Shown: piece by piece, positions 9,719 through 19,900 of the stretch
Position numbering within the stretch: the stretch's first letter is position 1
How the letters are laid out: each line of letters opens with the position of its first letter
Source of the DNA: Balneolaceae bacterium ANBcel3
GTDB taxonomy: Bacteria > Bacteroidota > Rhodothermia > Balneolales > Natronogracilivirgulaceae
Reading direction: 5' to 3'
NCBI GenBank assembly: GCA_030012235.1
Contig: JASCXY010000001.1
Coordinates: forward strand, 1 to 58,001
Length of the DNA: 58,001 nucleotides
Notes under the pieces: model-generated
What the model saw: the letters and a program-made list of their open reading frames with translations, nothing else
Databases searched by the model: none
What the model was told of the DNA's origin: nothing
Made by a program: the position numbers and the translations under genes

Positions 9719-10618
9719 TCAACGTAATCCTCCGGGAATGCCTTTGCATATTCTGCTTACTGCATCGTGGCTGTGAAGGCTCTCGAGATGTGAGCAGCGC
9801 ACCACAAAATCGAGAATCTCAGCCTCTTTCTGGAATCGGTCATACACCAATCGTGCAGCATCTTCCACAAACTTTTGGAACGCTCCGTTCAATTCAGCAA
9901 ACGCCTGTTCGTCTTCTCTTTTCACCATAACCTGTGTTTCTGTTACAAGCGCTTCACGCATCCAGGTTACCACATCTTCAGGATGTAACATACCCGTGCA
10001 TTCCAGTGTAGTATTTGCAATACTTCTTTGGCTGTGAGATATAGCGGCGACGTCTCTTGTTTCACGTGCATGTTCAGCCAATTCAAACGAGCAGGGGCAC
10101 GCGCTGCTATACTCAAAATCCATATGAACAAAAAATCTCGTCGACCCTTTTTCATCCATGTGCCCTTCATAAGAAAACGGGTAATATTGATAACCTTCCA
10201 GGTCTGATCTCAAACTTTGTTGCAACATAGGATACTGAAATGATATTTTGAGATAACTCTCTTTACTTTTGAGTGTTTCCCTATATGCCTGTAAAATTTT
10301 CTCCATCGTTACCCTGGAAAATATTTCGTCTTTAAAGTCATAAAAAGTTCGGATAATTCGGCTCATATTAATTCCTTTGATTCCTGCATCCAGGCTAACA
10401 TAGCCATCTACAGAAGCATCGAGCGTACGAATATCTCCGTTCTTATTCATAAACTTCAAGGGTATTTTGAAGTTAGAAATACCCACTTGCTGAATGGGCA
10501 CATTTGCTCCTTCAATTAAAGAAGCCGGCCCGTTTTGAAGATCCGGAAGACTATTTCTATAGTCTTCTGAAACAGAAAATGTTGGATCGTAAAATCGTTT
10601 GAGTTGTGTTGTGATCAT
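9719..10618 (-). CDS. folE2: GTP cyclohydrolase IB (FolE2/MptA type)
   Basis: The 299-residue enzyme converts GTP to 7,8-dihydroneopterin triphosphate, the first step of folate, queuosine and other pterin pathways. It is the zinc-independent FolE2 form, not FolE. Family markers are [20 protein letters not shown] near the start, the GVSNF-like motif [12 protein letters not shown] at 46-57, the [10 protein letters not shown] segment with cysteines 174 and 176, and HSQRS at 195-199, which holds active-site positions in studied members. Length is normal. It lies 11 bases downstream of the PTPS/QueD gene on the same strand, so the two pterin enzymes are probably one transcription unit. The ATG at 10618 begins a conserved-looking N-terminus. 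Any zinc-dependent regulation, as in bacteria with folE2 as a backup enzyme, is not visible here. Confidence 0.93.
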   Translation of the reverse strand: MITTQLKRFYDPTFSVSEDYRNSLPDLQNGPASLIEGANVPIQQVGISNFKIPLKFMNKNGDIRTLDASVDGYVSLDAGIKGINMSRIIRTFYDFKDEIFSRVTMEKILQAYRETLKSKESYLKISFQYPMLQQSLRSDLEGYQYYPFSYEGHMDEKGSTRFFVHMDFEYSSACPCSFELAEHARETRDVAAISHSQRSIANTTLECTGMLHPEDVVTWMREALVTETQVMVKREDEQAFAELNGAFQKFVEDAARLVYDRFQKEAEILDFVVRCSHLESLHSHDAVSRICKGIPGGLR

Positions 10619-10629
10619 TTTTCTTTCTA

Positions 10630-11049
10630 TTACAATTCTCGATACTCAGCGCTGTTTCTATCTGTTTCATAAAGTTTTACGGCGTGCAAAGCCCCTTGTT
10701 CACATAGTGTATTGACTTCTTCTTTGAGTTCAAAGTAAAAGGCTTTCGCTAAATTCTCAGCCGAGGGAATGATCCCCTTCAAAAAGGGGACGTCTAAATT
10801 CAGGTTTTTATGATCACAAGGATCGATAATTTTTTTATGAATCAGTTGCTTTAAAGCACCAAGGTCGATGACATAGCCGGTATTCTCATCCGGTTCACCA
10901 GCCACAGTGACTTCGATGACATAATTATGTCCATGCCAGTTCGGATGATTACATTTTCCAAAGACTTCACGGTTCCAGGCATCGCTCTGATCAGGATTGT
11001 GCATTCTATGCGCTGCCGTAAAGTGTTCCTTTCTGGTTACTAAAACCAC
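10630..11049 (-). CDS. queD: 6-pyruvoyl-tetrahydropterin synthase / 6-carboxytetrahydropterin synthase family
   Basis: The 139-residue protein acts on dihydroneopterin triphosphate, the product of the neighbouring folE2 enzyme. Zinc ligands are H14, H39 and H41 and the catalytic cysteine is C33. The spacing [11 protein letters not shown] (33-43) resembles animal-type PTPS (C-x5-HGHNY) more than the classical QueD form with C-x3-[11 protein letters not shown] at 77-84 and SAENLA at 96-101 carry the rest of the catalytic site. So the product could be 6-carboxy-tetrahydropterin for queuosine or 6-pyruvoyl-tetrahydropterin for a biopterin-like cofactor; sequence alone does not decide. The gene symbol is provisional for that reason. 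No queC, queE or queF gene and no sepiapterin reductase gene is adjacent. It is followed by folE2 and preceded by an imperfect hairpin after ftsH. Confidence 0.85.
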   Translation of the reverse strand: MVLVTRKEHFTAAHRMHNPDQSDAWNREVFGKCNHPNWHGHNYVIEVTVAGEPDENTGYVIDLGALKQLIHKKIIDPCDHKNLNLDVPFLKGIIPSAENLAKAFYFELKEEVNTLCEQGALHAVKLYETDRNSAEYREL

Positions 11050-11089
11050 GATTCAGGGATTAAGTTGTTCTTTTTTCATCTCTGCGTTT

Positions 11090-11143
11090 CCAAAACAACG
11101 AATTCCTTCTTTAGGTTCCTCTTTGGAACCCCTTAAAGAATTC
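11090..11143 (-). terminator. Hairpin after ftsH, possible weak terminator
   Basis: Positions 11100-11143 form a stem with a perfect GGTTCC/GGAACC core (11114-11119 and 11125-11130) around a five-base loop, extended by CTTTA/TAAAG and GAATT/AATTC with a bulge on each side. Reading on the minus strand it is followed by GTTGTTTTGG, a poor U-tract. It lies between the ftsH stop and the queD start, so it may end or attenuate transcription; evidence for termination is modest. Confidence 0.4.
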
Positions 11144-11170
11144 TGTTTCAATAAAACGAAAAAAGCAGGT

Positions 11171-13168
11171 CTATGACTCAACTTCACTATCCCCTTTTAA
11201 AGCTTCTTCTTTATGAGGATCTGCACTTAAAGAGTGTTGCACCGGATACTTACCGGGCGGCCTTTCACCAAGCAGCTGAATCAAGTCTTTAGGATCCAGA
11301 ATTTCTTTTTTGAGTAATTCTTCAGAAAGGATGATTAGCTTTTCTTTTTTTTCTGAGAGCAGAGACCGTGTTCGCTGATAGTTTCTTTGTATAATATCCT
11401 GTACTGCACTGTCAATTCGTTTAGCTGTATCCTCAGAAAACTTTTTTCCAAAACCTGGAAAGGCCTCTTCCGCGGAAGAATCAGAAAAAGAGATATTTCC
11501 TAATTCTTCACTCATTCCATACTCAGTAACCATAGCATATGCGAGTTTCGAAACTCTTTCCAGATCATTGCTCGCACCGGTTGAAATTTTCCCAAAGATC
11601 AGTTCCTCAGAAACCCGTCCTCCAAGCAAGGCGCAAATCTTATCCTCGAGTTCCTCTTTTGTCATAAGAAACCGATCCTCAATCGGAGTTTGGAGGGTAT
11701 AACCCAGAGCGGCGAATCCCCGTGGTACAATACTAACCTTCAAAACAGGGTCTGTATATTCCAGATACCAACCAACTACAGCATGGCCGGCCTCATGGTA
11801 GGCTATGATTTCCCGTTCAGCCGGACTGATAATCTTATTCTTTTTTTCCAATCCTGCCACTACCCGTTCAATGGCATCCTGAAAATCGATCATTTCAATA
11901 TGATCCTTGTTTCTTCTGGAAGCAAGCAATGCCGCTTCATTACACATATTAGCAAGATCAGCACCGGCAAAACCGGGTGTTTGTGAAGCGAGAAGCTGCA
12001 AATCGACATTATCAGCAATGATCAGCTTTCGGGTATGAACCTTTAAGACCTCAATTCTACCATTCAGGTCGGGTTTGTCTACCAAAATCTGCCGGTCAAA
12101 CCGGCCAGGCCTCATTAATGCACTATCTAAAACATCTGGCCGATTGGTTGCAGCCATGATGATAACTCCGTTATCGGTATTAAAGCCGTCCATTTCGGCC
12201 AGGAGCTGATTAAGTGTATTTTCTCTCTCATCATTCGAGCCCGTGACCTGGTTTTTCCCCCGGCTGCGTCCAATCGCATCAATTTCATCGATAAAAATGA
12301 TACAGGGGGCCTGCTCTTTTGCCTGTTTAAACAAGTCCCGAACTCGGGAAGCTCCGACACCGACAAACATTTCTACAAAATCTGATCCGCTCAGGCTGAA
12401 AAAAGGCACTCCGGCTTCACCAGCAGTTGCCTTACCCAGCATCGTTTTACCAGTACCAGGCGGGCCCACCAACATAACTCCTTTAGGAATATTTCCACCC
12501 AGTTTTGTAAACTTCTCAGGATTTTTCAAGAAGGCGACAATTTCTTCGACTTCTTCTTTTGCTTCATCAAGCCCGGCTACATCTTGAAATGTAATTTTAT
12601 TATCACTCTTATGATCATATAATGCCGCCTTATTTTTCCCGATATTCATCATTTGAGAGCCTGGATTCATCCTTCTGAAGATAAATATCCAAAAAGCAAT
12701 CAGAAGCATAAGAGGGATAAACCAAATAAAAATGCTGCTGAACCAGTTGTCACTGATTTTAGCTTCATAAGAAACTTCGTGATCATCCAGAAGAGGCCTT
12801 ATTTCATCCCCTTCGATCATAATAACAGTAAAAGGAAAACGATTTATTTCCCTGACATCTTTTTCAGAGATCCAGGGCAGTCCTGAAGGAAGGGTGTATT
12901 CCAATACGCCTTCATGAATCACTTCTTTTTTGTATAAGCCCTCAATTTTTTTCCCGTCTATAATGGTCACATGTTCAACATATCCTTTTTCAACATGATC
13001 CAAAAAGGTACTGTATCGGACAGATTGGCCATCGTTCTGTTGAGAAGTTAAATATGGCACTGCCAGTAAAAGAAGAAATATGACCAGATAGATCCACCAG
13101 GGGAACTTCGCCCTGTCCTCTTTGTTTTTTTTTCTTCCTTTATCTGTTCGTTTCTCTTCTTTATCCAT
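11171..13168 (-). CDS. ftsH: ATP-dependent zinc metalloprotease FtsH
   Basis: The 665-residue membrane-bound AAA+ protease degrades misfolded membrane proteins and regulatory targets. After a very basic cytoplasmic start, a membrane segment runs at about residues 23-41, a periplasmic domain at 42-140, and a second membrane segment near 147-165. The AAA domain has Walker A GPPGTGKT from residue 235, Walker [12 protein letters not shown] and the SRH region [21 protein letters not shown]. The M41 protease site is HEAGH at 458-462. The tail is acidic and low in complexity. Length is normal for the family. It is monocistronic or leads into queD after a hairpin. A start at 13168 puts charged residues before the first membrane segment as expected. 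Confidence 0.97.
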   Translation of the reverse strand: MDKEEKRTDKGRKKNKEDRAKFPWWIYLVIFLLLLAVPYLTSQQNDGQSVRYSTFLDHVEKGYVEHVTIIDGKKIEGLYKKEVIHEGVLEYTLPSGLPWISEKDVREINRFPFTVIMIEGDEIRPLLDDHEVSYEAKISDNWFSSIFIWFIPLMLLIAFWIFIFRRMNPGSQMMNIGKNKAALYDHKSDNKITFQDVAGLDEAKEEVEEIVAFLKNPEKFTKLGGNIPKGVMLVGPPGTGKTMLGKATAGEAGVPFFSLSGSDFVEMFVGVGASRVRDLFKQAKEQAPCIIFIDEIDAIGRSRGKNQVTGSNDERENTLNQLLAEMDGFNTDNGVIIMAATNRPDVLDSALMRPGRFDRQILVDKPDLNGRIEVLKVHTRKLIIADNVDLQLLASQTPGFAGADLANMCNEAALLASRRNKDHIEMIDFQDAIERVVAGLEKKNKIISPAEREIIAYHEAGHAVVGWYLEYTDPVLKVSIVPRGFAALGYTLQTPIEDRFLMTKEELEDKICALLGGRVSEELIFGKISTGASNDLERVSKLAYAMVTEYGMSEELGNISFSDSSAEEAFPGFGKKFSEDTAKRIDSAVQDIIQRNYQRTRSLLSEKKEKLIILSEELLKKEILDPKDLIQLLGERPPGKYPVQHSLSADPHKEEALKGDSEVES

Positions 13169-13340
13169 TTAAGCACAAATAAGTTATTATAAAGGCTTCG
13201 GGCCCACTACTTGAGATATTTAAATAAAATGGTGCGCTTTTCCAAATAGCGTATTCCCTGAGTTATTTCATAGTAAAACAGAGCTAATGGATGGAGGTTG
13301 ATCCATTAACCAGAAGGTATGTTATAAATATACGAAGAAT

Positions 13341-14366
13341 CTAGTTTTCAAATGTCATGACCTCGCCTTCAGCGGTTTGCATTTGCAAGCCTTCATCCAA
13401 CGTAGAAATACGGCCAATCACAGAAAAATTTTGATTCATCTTAGCCAGTTTATCGACATGACTTTCAGGCAGGGTAAACAATAACTCAAAATCTTCTCCG
13501 CCATACAAAGCATAATTATCCACATCGTCCTTCATTTCATCGGCTGTCTTTCTGGTTTCCAGATCGACTGGCAGTGCCGCCTGGTAAAGATAAGCGCCGG
13601 TTTTTGAGGCCTTCAGCATTCGTTTCAAGTCATAAATCAGTCCCTGAGATACATCCACCATAGCTCCCGGCACAACCTTATGCTCACTAAATACCTCAAT
13701 CATTTCTTTATTTGCTACAGGAAGTAATTGGCGTTTTACAACATACTCCCATTCTGACAAGTCCGGTTGCATAACAGGATCAGAAGCTTCTTCCCAGTGT
13801 TTTTTTTCACGTAACAGAATTTTTAAACCTGCATAAGCGCTGCCCAGATCACCTGTAACACAAAGAGCATGATCCTCTTTGGCACCATTTACAAAAGTGA
13901 TTTTTTCTTTTTCTACTTCGCCATATGCAGTTACCGATATGATCAGAGCATTATGAGAACCGGTTGTATCACCACCTGCAATCTGACAGTTATAATCCAC
14001 CGAAGCCATATTTAGTCCTCTGTACAACTCCATCAACATATCCAGCGATACACGGTTTGGGAGTGCTATATTGACCAGAACAGCTTGTGGAGTTCCATTC
14101 ATTGCATATATATCACTAACAGCAGCTGTTACACACTTAATGCCTACCTGATGAAAAGGAGTATATGCAAGATCAAATGCCACGCCTTCAACAAGCGTTT
14201 CAGAAGAGATCAGTGTATAATGGGATTCATTTTTTTCCAGTACTGCGGCATCATCGCCAATTCCTGCAATAACGGATTCTCTCTTGAGGTGGAGTTCTTT
14301 AGAAAGAGTTTCTATCAATCCGGCCCTTCCGAGTTCAGCTATTGATTTTTTATTCATGTGGTCCAT
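13341..14366 (-). CDS. thiL: Thiamine-monophosphate kinase
   Basis: The 341-residue enzyme phosphorylates thiamine monophosphate to thiamine diphosphate, the cofactor needed by the 2-oxoglutarate dehydrogenase encoded nearby. Recognisable parts are the N-terminal AELGRAGLIETL, the IGDDAAVLE metal-binding motif, the QIAGGDTTGS segment, CVTGDLGSAYAGL and the C-terminal ALYGGEDFELLFTLPE. These define the PurM/ThiL fold. Length is typical. An ATG at 14357, three codons in, is an equally good start. It is flanked by terminated or separate units: the exbBD operon ends at a strong terminator 125 bases upstream, and ftsH begins about 170 bases downstream. I found no thiamine riboswitch in the 200 bases before the gene. 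Confidence 0.93.
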   Translation of the reverse strand: MDHMNKKSIAELGRAGLIETLSKELHLKRESVIAGIGDDAAVLEKNESHYTLISSETLVEGVAFDLAYTPFHQVGIKCVTAAVSDIYAMNGTPQAVLVNIALPNRVSLDMLMELYRGLNMASVDYNCQIAGGDTTGSHNALIISVTAYGEVEKEKITFVNGAKEDHALCVTGDLGSAYAGLKILLREKKHWEEASDPVMQPDLSEWEYVVKRQLLPVANKEMIEVFSEHKVVPGAMVDVSQGLIYDLKRMLKASKTGAYLYQAALPVDLETRKTADEMKDDVDNYALYGGEDFELLFTLPESHVDKLAKMNQNFSVIGRISTLDEGLQMQTAEGEVMTFEN

Positions 14367-14489
14367 TATTTAACCGGGGAATAATGAGAGGATTCACTTT
14401 ACTCCTGCTCTTTGTATCAAATCGGATCCTTGGTCATATCTTGTATGACAATTTCAAACAACGATCCTGTAATAATAATTACTCTATGT

Positions 14490-14527
14490 AACAAAACAGG
14501 CAACCCGGTTATACCGGATTGCCTGTA
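14490..14527 (-). terminator. Rho-independent terminator of the exbB-exbD operon
   Basis: Positions 14496-14526 form a 14-base-pair stem (ACAGGCAACCCGGT paired with ACCGGATTGCCTGT, one wobble) around a three-base loop. On the minus strand it is followed by TTTTGTTAC. It lies about 36 bases after the stop of the last exbD gene, so it fits an intrinsic terminator for that operon. Confidence 0.8.
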
Positions 14528-14562
14528 AAATCTGCGAAAAGTTAAAAAGGAATCTATCGATT

Positions 14563-15027
14563 CTACTCACTCATGGGAGCAGTGCTACCTCGTAAAGTAG
14601 AGTAATTGATTCTGTAAGTTCCGGCCTCACGTAATTCCTGCTGGACATCACTTACAATTCCCATTTCAGACTTTTCATCCACACGTAAAGAGACAATTAA
14701 ACGGGGTTCTTCCATAAGTTTATCATACATAAGACGTCTTATGGCATGAATGTCATCGATTAGTGCATCATCAATTTGAACCCTGGTATCACCATATCTT
14801 CCGCCACCAAGAATTTCAGGGCCGATATAGATATAGCTAACCAATCGTTTTTGCTCAATTTTTTCAATATTTTCAGCACGGGTAAAATCAACCCGAACTT
14901 GCAACTCCACTTCGCGAAGTACGGTAACCACCATAAAAAAGATCAACAACATAAAAATGATGTCCGGCATGGCGGCCGTTGGTACCTGCTGCTTGGTCTT
15001 TGCTTGTTTTTTTTGAAATTTTGACAT
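14563..15027 (-). CDS. exbD: ExbD/TolR family biopolymer transport protein (second copy)
   Basis: The 154-residue inner-membrane protein has a basic cytoplasmic start, one membrane segment at about residues 20-41 (MPDIIFMLLIFFMVVTVLRE) and a periplasmic domain. The aspartate in that segment's N-terminal part is the conserved proton-carrying residue of ExbD/TolR. It would work with the ExbB/TolQ subunit encoded upstream to turn proton flow into work across the envelope. It follows the first exbD copy by 18 bases and ends the operon before a strong terminator. The two ExbD copies are clearly different in their periplasmic parts. No TonB or TolB gene is present, so the energised partner is unknown. 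Confidence 0.88.
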   Translation of the reverse strand: MSKFQKKQAKTKQQVPTAAMPDIIFMLLIFFMVVTVLREVELQVRVDFTRAENIEKIEQKRLVSYIYIGPEILGGGRYGDTRVQIDDALIDDIHAIRRLMYDKLMEEPRLIVSLRVDEKSEMGIVSDVQQELREAGTYRINYSTLRGSTAPMSE

Positions 15028-15045
15028 AATTACTTCAAAAGAGAT

Positions 15046-15603
15046 TTAGGAACCGGGATCCGGCTCAGCCAATGAAATATTCTGTGGATACATTTGCCGG
15101 ATCACATTGTCCTCTCTTGGAACCCGGTTAGTATACTCCATATAGGAGACTCCGAATTCCCTGTGAGCTGCCTCATTTCGTAACTCCCGATAAGCGCCGA
15201 TGACCTCATCAAGCATATCTATATAGATCTCATAAGGAGTCTGACGGTCGGTTTTAATTGATACGATGGCAGAGCGAGGATCTTCAGCAAGGTTTGGATC
15301 CTGTGCCCGGTTTTCATTATCCACGAAATCCATCACCAATCTCTGAACATCCTGTAAGTTTGCGGGTTCCTCATTAATGAGGATCATGCCCTGTGCATTT
15401 ACAAGAATATTCATGAGGTTACGTTCCCGGATGGGAGGGGGTTCCTGGTCTGGATCCGGAGGAGGCGGAAGCTGCATACCGATACCTGTATCCACGTCGA
15501 TGGTAGTCACAACGAGGAAGAAGATCAACAACAAGAAGGCAATATCTGCCATTCCAGCCTGAGGTACTTCCGCTTCTACACGTTCACGTTTTTTTGGAAA
15601 CAT
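15046..15603 (-). CDS. exbD: ExbD/TolR family biopolymer transport protein (first copy)
   Basis: This 185-residue paralogue has the ExbD layout: a charged N-terminus (MFPKKRERVEAEVPQ), a membrane segment at about 17-38 with the conserved aspartate (AGMADIAFLLLIFFLVVTTI) and a periplasmic domain. A proline-rich linker, PPPPDPDQEPPPIRE (48-62), follows the membrane segment, longer than in the second copy. The C-terminal end is extended and rich in Asn, Glu and Arg. It starts eight bases after the small membrane protein gene and ends 18 bases before the second copy. A pair of unequal ExbD subunits downstream of one ExbB is common in Bacteroidota envelope-energising operons; the exact partner here is inferred. 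Confidence 0.88.
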   Translation of the reverse strand: MFPKKRERVEAEVPQAGMADIAFLLLIFFLVVTTIDVDTGIGMQLPPPPDPDQEPPPIRERNLMNILVNAQGMILINEEPANLQDVQRLVMDFVDNENRAQDPNLAEDPRSAIVSIKTDRQTPYEIYIDMLDEVIGAYRELRNEAAHREFGVSYMEYTNRVPREDNVIRQMYPQNISLAEPDPGS

Positions 15604-15611
15604 ATCTGACT

Positions 15612-15881
15612 TCAGAATTTAAAAGTGGTGCGAATGCCGGTAAGAACCAGCATAACAGCAAGGATTGCCATGGTTATAAGCATGGTCAGTATGGCTGCGT
15701 CGGTTACGGCACCGAGAATCAGATAGGAAATGGCAAAAATAATTGCAGGAACAATATAAACAGCCAGTTTAAAAACCTCCTGTTTGCCCTGAATGATATT
15801 CTTGATACCAAATCCTACCATGCCAAGAATTCCGATGGCAACCAAAGCAATCATTATCGTAATTGCGATAGGTACGTACAT
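15612..15881 (-). CDS. Small three-helix membrane protein in the exb operon
   Basis: I do not recognise the family. The 89-residue product is almost wholly hydrophobic, with probable membrane segments at about 4-26, 38-58 and 61-82, and ends in the basic stretch RTTFKF. It has no cysteine and no catalytic motif. It lies between exbB (45 bases upstream) and the first exbD (8 bases downstream) on the same strand, so it is almost certainly part of the same transcript and may be an accessory subunit of the proton channel. The start ATG at 15881 is well placed directly before the first segment. A coding role is supported by operon packing and membrane pattern rather than by a known domain. Confidence 0.7.
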   Translation of the reverse strand: MYVPIAITIMIALVAIGILGMVGFGIKNIIQGKQEVFKLAVYIVPAIIFAISYLILGAVTDAAILTMLITMAILAVMLVLTGIRTTFKF

Positions 15882-15926
15882 AATTAAAATTGCGTTAAAA
15901 GATAAAATTGGAATTGAGAGAAGATA

Positions 15927-16643
15927 TTAGTCTTCCAGCTCATCTCTTTCCTCATCAGAAATGATGGGACGGCCTTGTTGAAGAAGGGCGATAGAGTCAA
16001 CCAAAACGATGGAACTCTCTTCCATATCAACCACGAGCCTGTCTATTTTAGATACGCAATAGTTATAGCCGACCTGCAGAATAATACCTGCAATAAGTCC
16101 AGAAGCCGTTGTCAAAAGCGCAACCTTAATACCACCGGCAACCAAACTTGGTGAAATATCACCGGCTGCTTCAATAGCATCAAACGCCTGGATCATACCA
16201 ATAACGGTTCCGGTAAACCCGAGCATCGGAGCAATGGCAATAAAAAGAGAAAGCCAAACCAATCCTCTTTCCAGAAAGCTCATCTCAATGGATCCGTAGG
16301 ACTGGATCGCTTTTTCGGCGGCATCCAATCCTTCATCAGCACGAAGCAGACCTGCCTGAAAAACAGAGGCAACCGGACCGCGAGTTGAAGAGCAAAGTTC
16401 TTCTGCTGCCTGGATTCCGCCATCTTGAAGCGCTTCCTTGACATCCAAAATGAATCTGCGGGTATTGATATCCGCTCTGTTAAGCGTGATTAAACGCTCA
16501 AGAAATATTGCAAGTCCAAGAATGAGAGCAATTAAAACGGGCCACATAAAAGGGCCGCCTTCATTGAAATACCCGACAAGCATGTTAAATAATCCTTCTT
16601 CCAGAGCGCCCTGGAAGAGCAATGCACTAAACGAGAGGGTCAT
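15927..16643 (-). CDS. exbB: MotA/TolQ/ExbB proton channel family protein
   Basis: The 238-residue inner-membrane protein is the pentameric scaffold that pairs with ExbD to pass protons. A membrane segment lies near residues 31-50 (PFMWPVLIALILGLAIFLER), followed by a cytoplasmic helical domain. Two further segments lie at about 128-150 and 166-190. Between and within them is the family signature, including SLFIAIAPMLGFTGTVIGMI and VALLTTASGLIAGI. It heads an operon of exbB, a small membrane protein and two exbD genes. No flagellar gene is nearby, which argues against MotA. An acidic C-terminus (SDEERDELED) is notable. The 345-base region before it has no exact consensus promoter. Confidence 0.92.
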   Translation of the reverse strand: MTLSFSALLFQGALEEGLFNMLVGYFNEGGPFMWPVLIALILGLAIFLERLITLNRADINTRRFILDVKEALQDGGIQAAEELCSSTRGPVASVFQAGLLRADEGLDAAEKAIQSYGSIEMSFLERGLVWLSLFIAIAPMLGFTGTVIGMIQAFDAIEAAGDISPSLVAGGIKVALLTTASGLIAGIILQVGYNYCVSKIDRLVVDMEESSIVLVDSIALLQQGRPIISDEERDELED

Positions 16644-16988
16644 ACGATTCTCCGATTTTTTTCCTAAATGTTGTAAACTGAATTTTCAAAATTCGCAATG
16701 ATGTGATTATAGACTATTTTACATCAAATGTCAAAGGCAAGAACACTCCACCAGCGCTTCCGATCATCACTTAATCGCTAAAAATGCGCTTTCAGTACGT
16801 ACTTTTGCCTTCTATTTATCTACTATTTTTTTTTCTGATTTTTTCCGACGTATTTTTGTTAACAGAACAAAAACCTCTAAGAAAAACAAAAACAACCACC
16901 TACAATCTCAGCAACCGTTCATATCTTTCATCTCAGCTACGGAAAGTTACATGAGTAAAAAGTTAGGTTTTTTTTATATTAAAATACA
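16644..16988. other. Non-coding gap before exbB
   Basis: This 345-base stretch separates the stop of the large outer-membrane protein gene from the exbB start, both on the minus strand. It is A/T-rich with homopolymer runs (for example eight to nine T near 16828-16836 and 16971-16978). A ten-base palindrome AGTACGTACT lies near 16794-16803. A weak -7-like GACATTTG occurs on the minus strand around 16725-16732, without a spaced TTG. I see no gene or RNA and no convincing terminator stem. Confidence 0.3.
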
Positions 16989-19900
16989 TTAAAAAACAGC
17001 GCTTACTGTAAATCGCATGGTCTGAACTAGCGGCCGCCCTGTTACCGTTCTTCCGTCGTATTGAATATTTGCTCTGAGAAAGTCACTTATACGGTAGTCT
17101 GATTGTACAGACCAGGTCCAGGTGTTTCCCAAGCCGGCTCCTCCTGTGAGTTCAAACTCACTTAAAGAAGAAACAGGTCCGTTGCTCAAATGGTAGGAAC
17201 GCCACTCCAGCCTTAATAAAGACTGCCAGCGTGAAGCCAGGTTAAGACGGGCATCTTTCATTACAGAATATCCTTGCACCGATGCATTACTCACCGGAAA
17301 AGCATCTTTTCCGTAACGAAAGCCAACCTCCATTCCGGATTGAAGCAAATGGTTCCAACGTATATTGAAACGGGGACGAATGGAATATGTTGTAATATCA
17401 TAATTTCTGGACTGAAACATTTCGCTATCATTCTTTTTCTGACCGGCAGAAGCCTCCAATGACATGCGATAACGGCTTGAAAGCCGGGTTCCTGTTCGAA
17501 GAGAAAAAATCAATGCTCCTTGCTTTTCAAGTCCGGAGGCTTGCTGATTCTGAGCCCGAAGATACTCTGTAGTCAGCCGCAGATCCCTTCGGGTATGATG
17601 TCTGAATAGTTCCAGATCCTGTTCTACATACAAACGGCCCCGGACCGTCAAGGAGTCATCTTGAAAACGATTCCATTTCAACAGATAAATATCCTCCATT
17701 TGCCCTGTTCGGTTTTCTTCCTGAACATCCACCACTGAGCGCCAGCGCACACCGGACAAAAAGTTCAGCCAGCTTGAATAACGGGCTTCATAAGGATCCA
17801 CCAACCTGGAAAAATCGAATATTTTACTCCACCGTGCCTTTAGAGATACCACCGGATATAACTCATCAGATGGAACAAGCTGTTTTATGAATGTCCCTTC
17901 GTTCGGGGTCTGTTCAGGGAAAAATTCATCAATTTGCTGTACTCCATCGTTGTTTAAATCTATCCAAACGTACTGCCCCATTTCGGGTCCAACTTCGATA
18001 TATGCTTCCTGAAGAAGAGGCCTTCGCTCTGTATTGACATCATACAACAGCCTGGTTTCAAAAAACTGATCCCAAAGCCTTAAATCAGAAACAGATCGAA
18101 CCAAAACCGCCCGGCTGTCCATGGCCTGATGCTCCAGCCTGAACGCTTCTTCATACGTTCTTTTTCGAAAGCCTATCACATTTTCTGTTCGAATGATATC
18201 CGATCGTTCATAGTTGATCCGGTACCTTTGGGTAATACCTGTCGACTCTTTCTGAAAAGATCCGTCCAATACCGCTTCATCCTCTCTGTATGACAGAGTG
18301 GCTCCAACGCCAAGGTTCTGGTTGATCTGATACATCACACCCGGTCCAAGGTCATAAAAACGATTGGAAACGGCTCTAAGCGTGTCTCCTGATGCATCAA
18401 ATTCCTGCCGATCCTCTGCTTCAAACTGAAACAGTGGAGTAAGAGATCCTTCAGCAATTGAAACCGGATATTCGGCAGAACCCTGATGCCTCCACCAGTT
18501 TGATTGTTCATTATACAACCGATCCCGGGTTTCAACTCTTTCCAGGTAGTATCGAACATGAGGCATCGAAATGTCGTTGTATTCTATTTCCGCTTCCATC
18601 CGATTCCCGGTATACAGATGCTTTTCCATGTATCCGGCACCGATATTCAGGTTAAAGCTATTTACAGGAGACCAATTCAGAGAGCTTTCGATTCTCTTTT
18701 CTTCGTCTGACGGGCGAGGCCGTATGTTCCATCTTCTTTCAAACTCAACTTCCCGGACACGGTCGAAATAAGCAAAATTCTTTCCTTCATACCTTCCTGT
18801 TACACTCCATCCGACAACACCGGCAGGTGTTCTTTTCGGATCCATAGTAATCCCTGCGAGCAGAGCCATTCCGGCATTGTGCTCATTATCTATTTCAGAA
18901 AAACGATTTTGATCCTGATAACTTGCAGCCCATTCAGAAAACAAGCGCACTCCGGGTGTGACTGCAAAGGCCGAACGCAGGGCGATCATTCGTTGCTCTA
19001 CCGGCATCTCCAGTCTTCTTTGAGGAGCATAGTTTCCATTACCGGGACCTACCCACTCGTACAGCATTCCATTGGCAGAACGTCCGACACGCCTGTAGTC
19101 TCCTTCTCCTTCGTCGACTCTGGAGAAATATACCCGATAGACCGCGGTCGTATCTCCCGGGATGTGCCTGTATATTTGATAGGTTTCACCCTGATAAAGC
19201 GTATCTGCTATACTATACAAAAGATGACCGGCATCGGTTCTATAACCGACTGAATCGGCCCCGCTTACCACTGCTCTGGAGGGGTCATTTCCGGCGGCTT
19301 CGAGTATTTCTCTCTCTCTGTCGGAGAGAAAATACTGTGTACTCCACTGTACATTATCCGCTTCCCGGATCACCGATGCACCAAAACTCAGCCTGCCATT
19401 CAGCAAATCATCCACCTGAGACTCTGCGGCCAATAGTGTTCGGGTATATGCTTCTGTGAGATATTGAAACTCTACCACTATACGAGAATGAGCGGTAATC
19501 ATCATGTTGGATGTAAACGTTATTTCGCCAATACCATAGTCTATGATATAGTCGTTTTCCTCCCCTCTCTGAACTCTGTTTCCGTTTACATACACTTTTT
19601 CAGATCCGGCCAATACAATCATGAACGGTTCATTATTTGCTCCAGAGAGCCTGTAGGGGCCCTGCACTCCGTCCATTCCACTAAATGACATCCGGTGATA
19701 GTTTCCTCTGGCAACCGAAGCGGAAGCCTGGTGTCCTCCAAACGGACCCGGATTTAATTGAAGATCTACTCCCTGCACTCTCCGGTCAATGACGGCAAAC
19801 CGGCTTTCATCAAGCCTTAAGTCCACATCCCCCATTTGAAGCATACCGAGCCTGTGCATCAATTGGATATGAACCTGGTCGAATTCTCTGAGGGTCTGAG

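Noticed and set aside
13169-14366. Thiamine riboswitch before thiL
   Set aside because: No conserved TPP-aptamer segments seen in the minus-strand leader above 14366.
16794-16803. Palindrome AGTACGTACT as an operator
   Set aside because: Ten bases is too short to be significant in a 345-base A/T-rich gap without supporting promoter signals.
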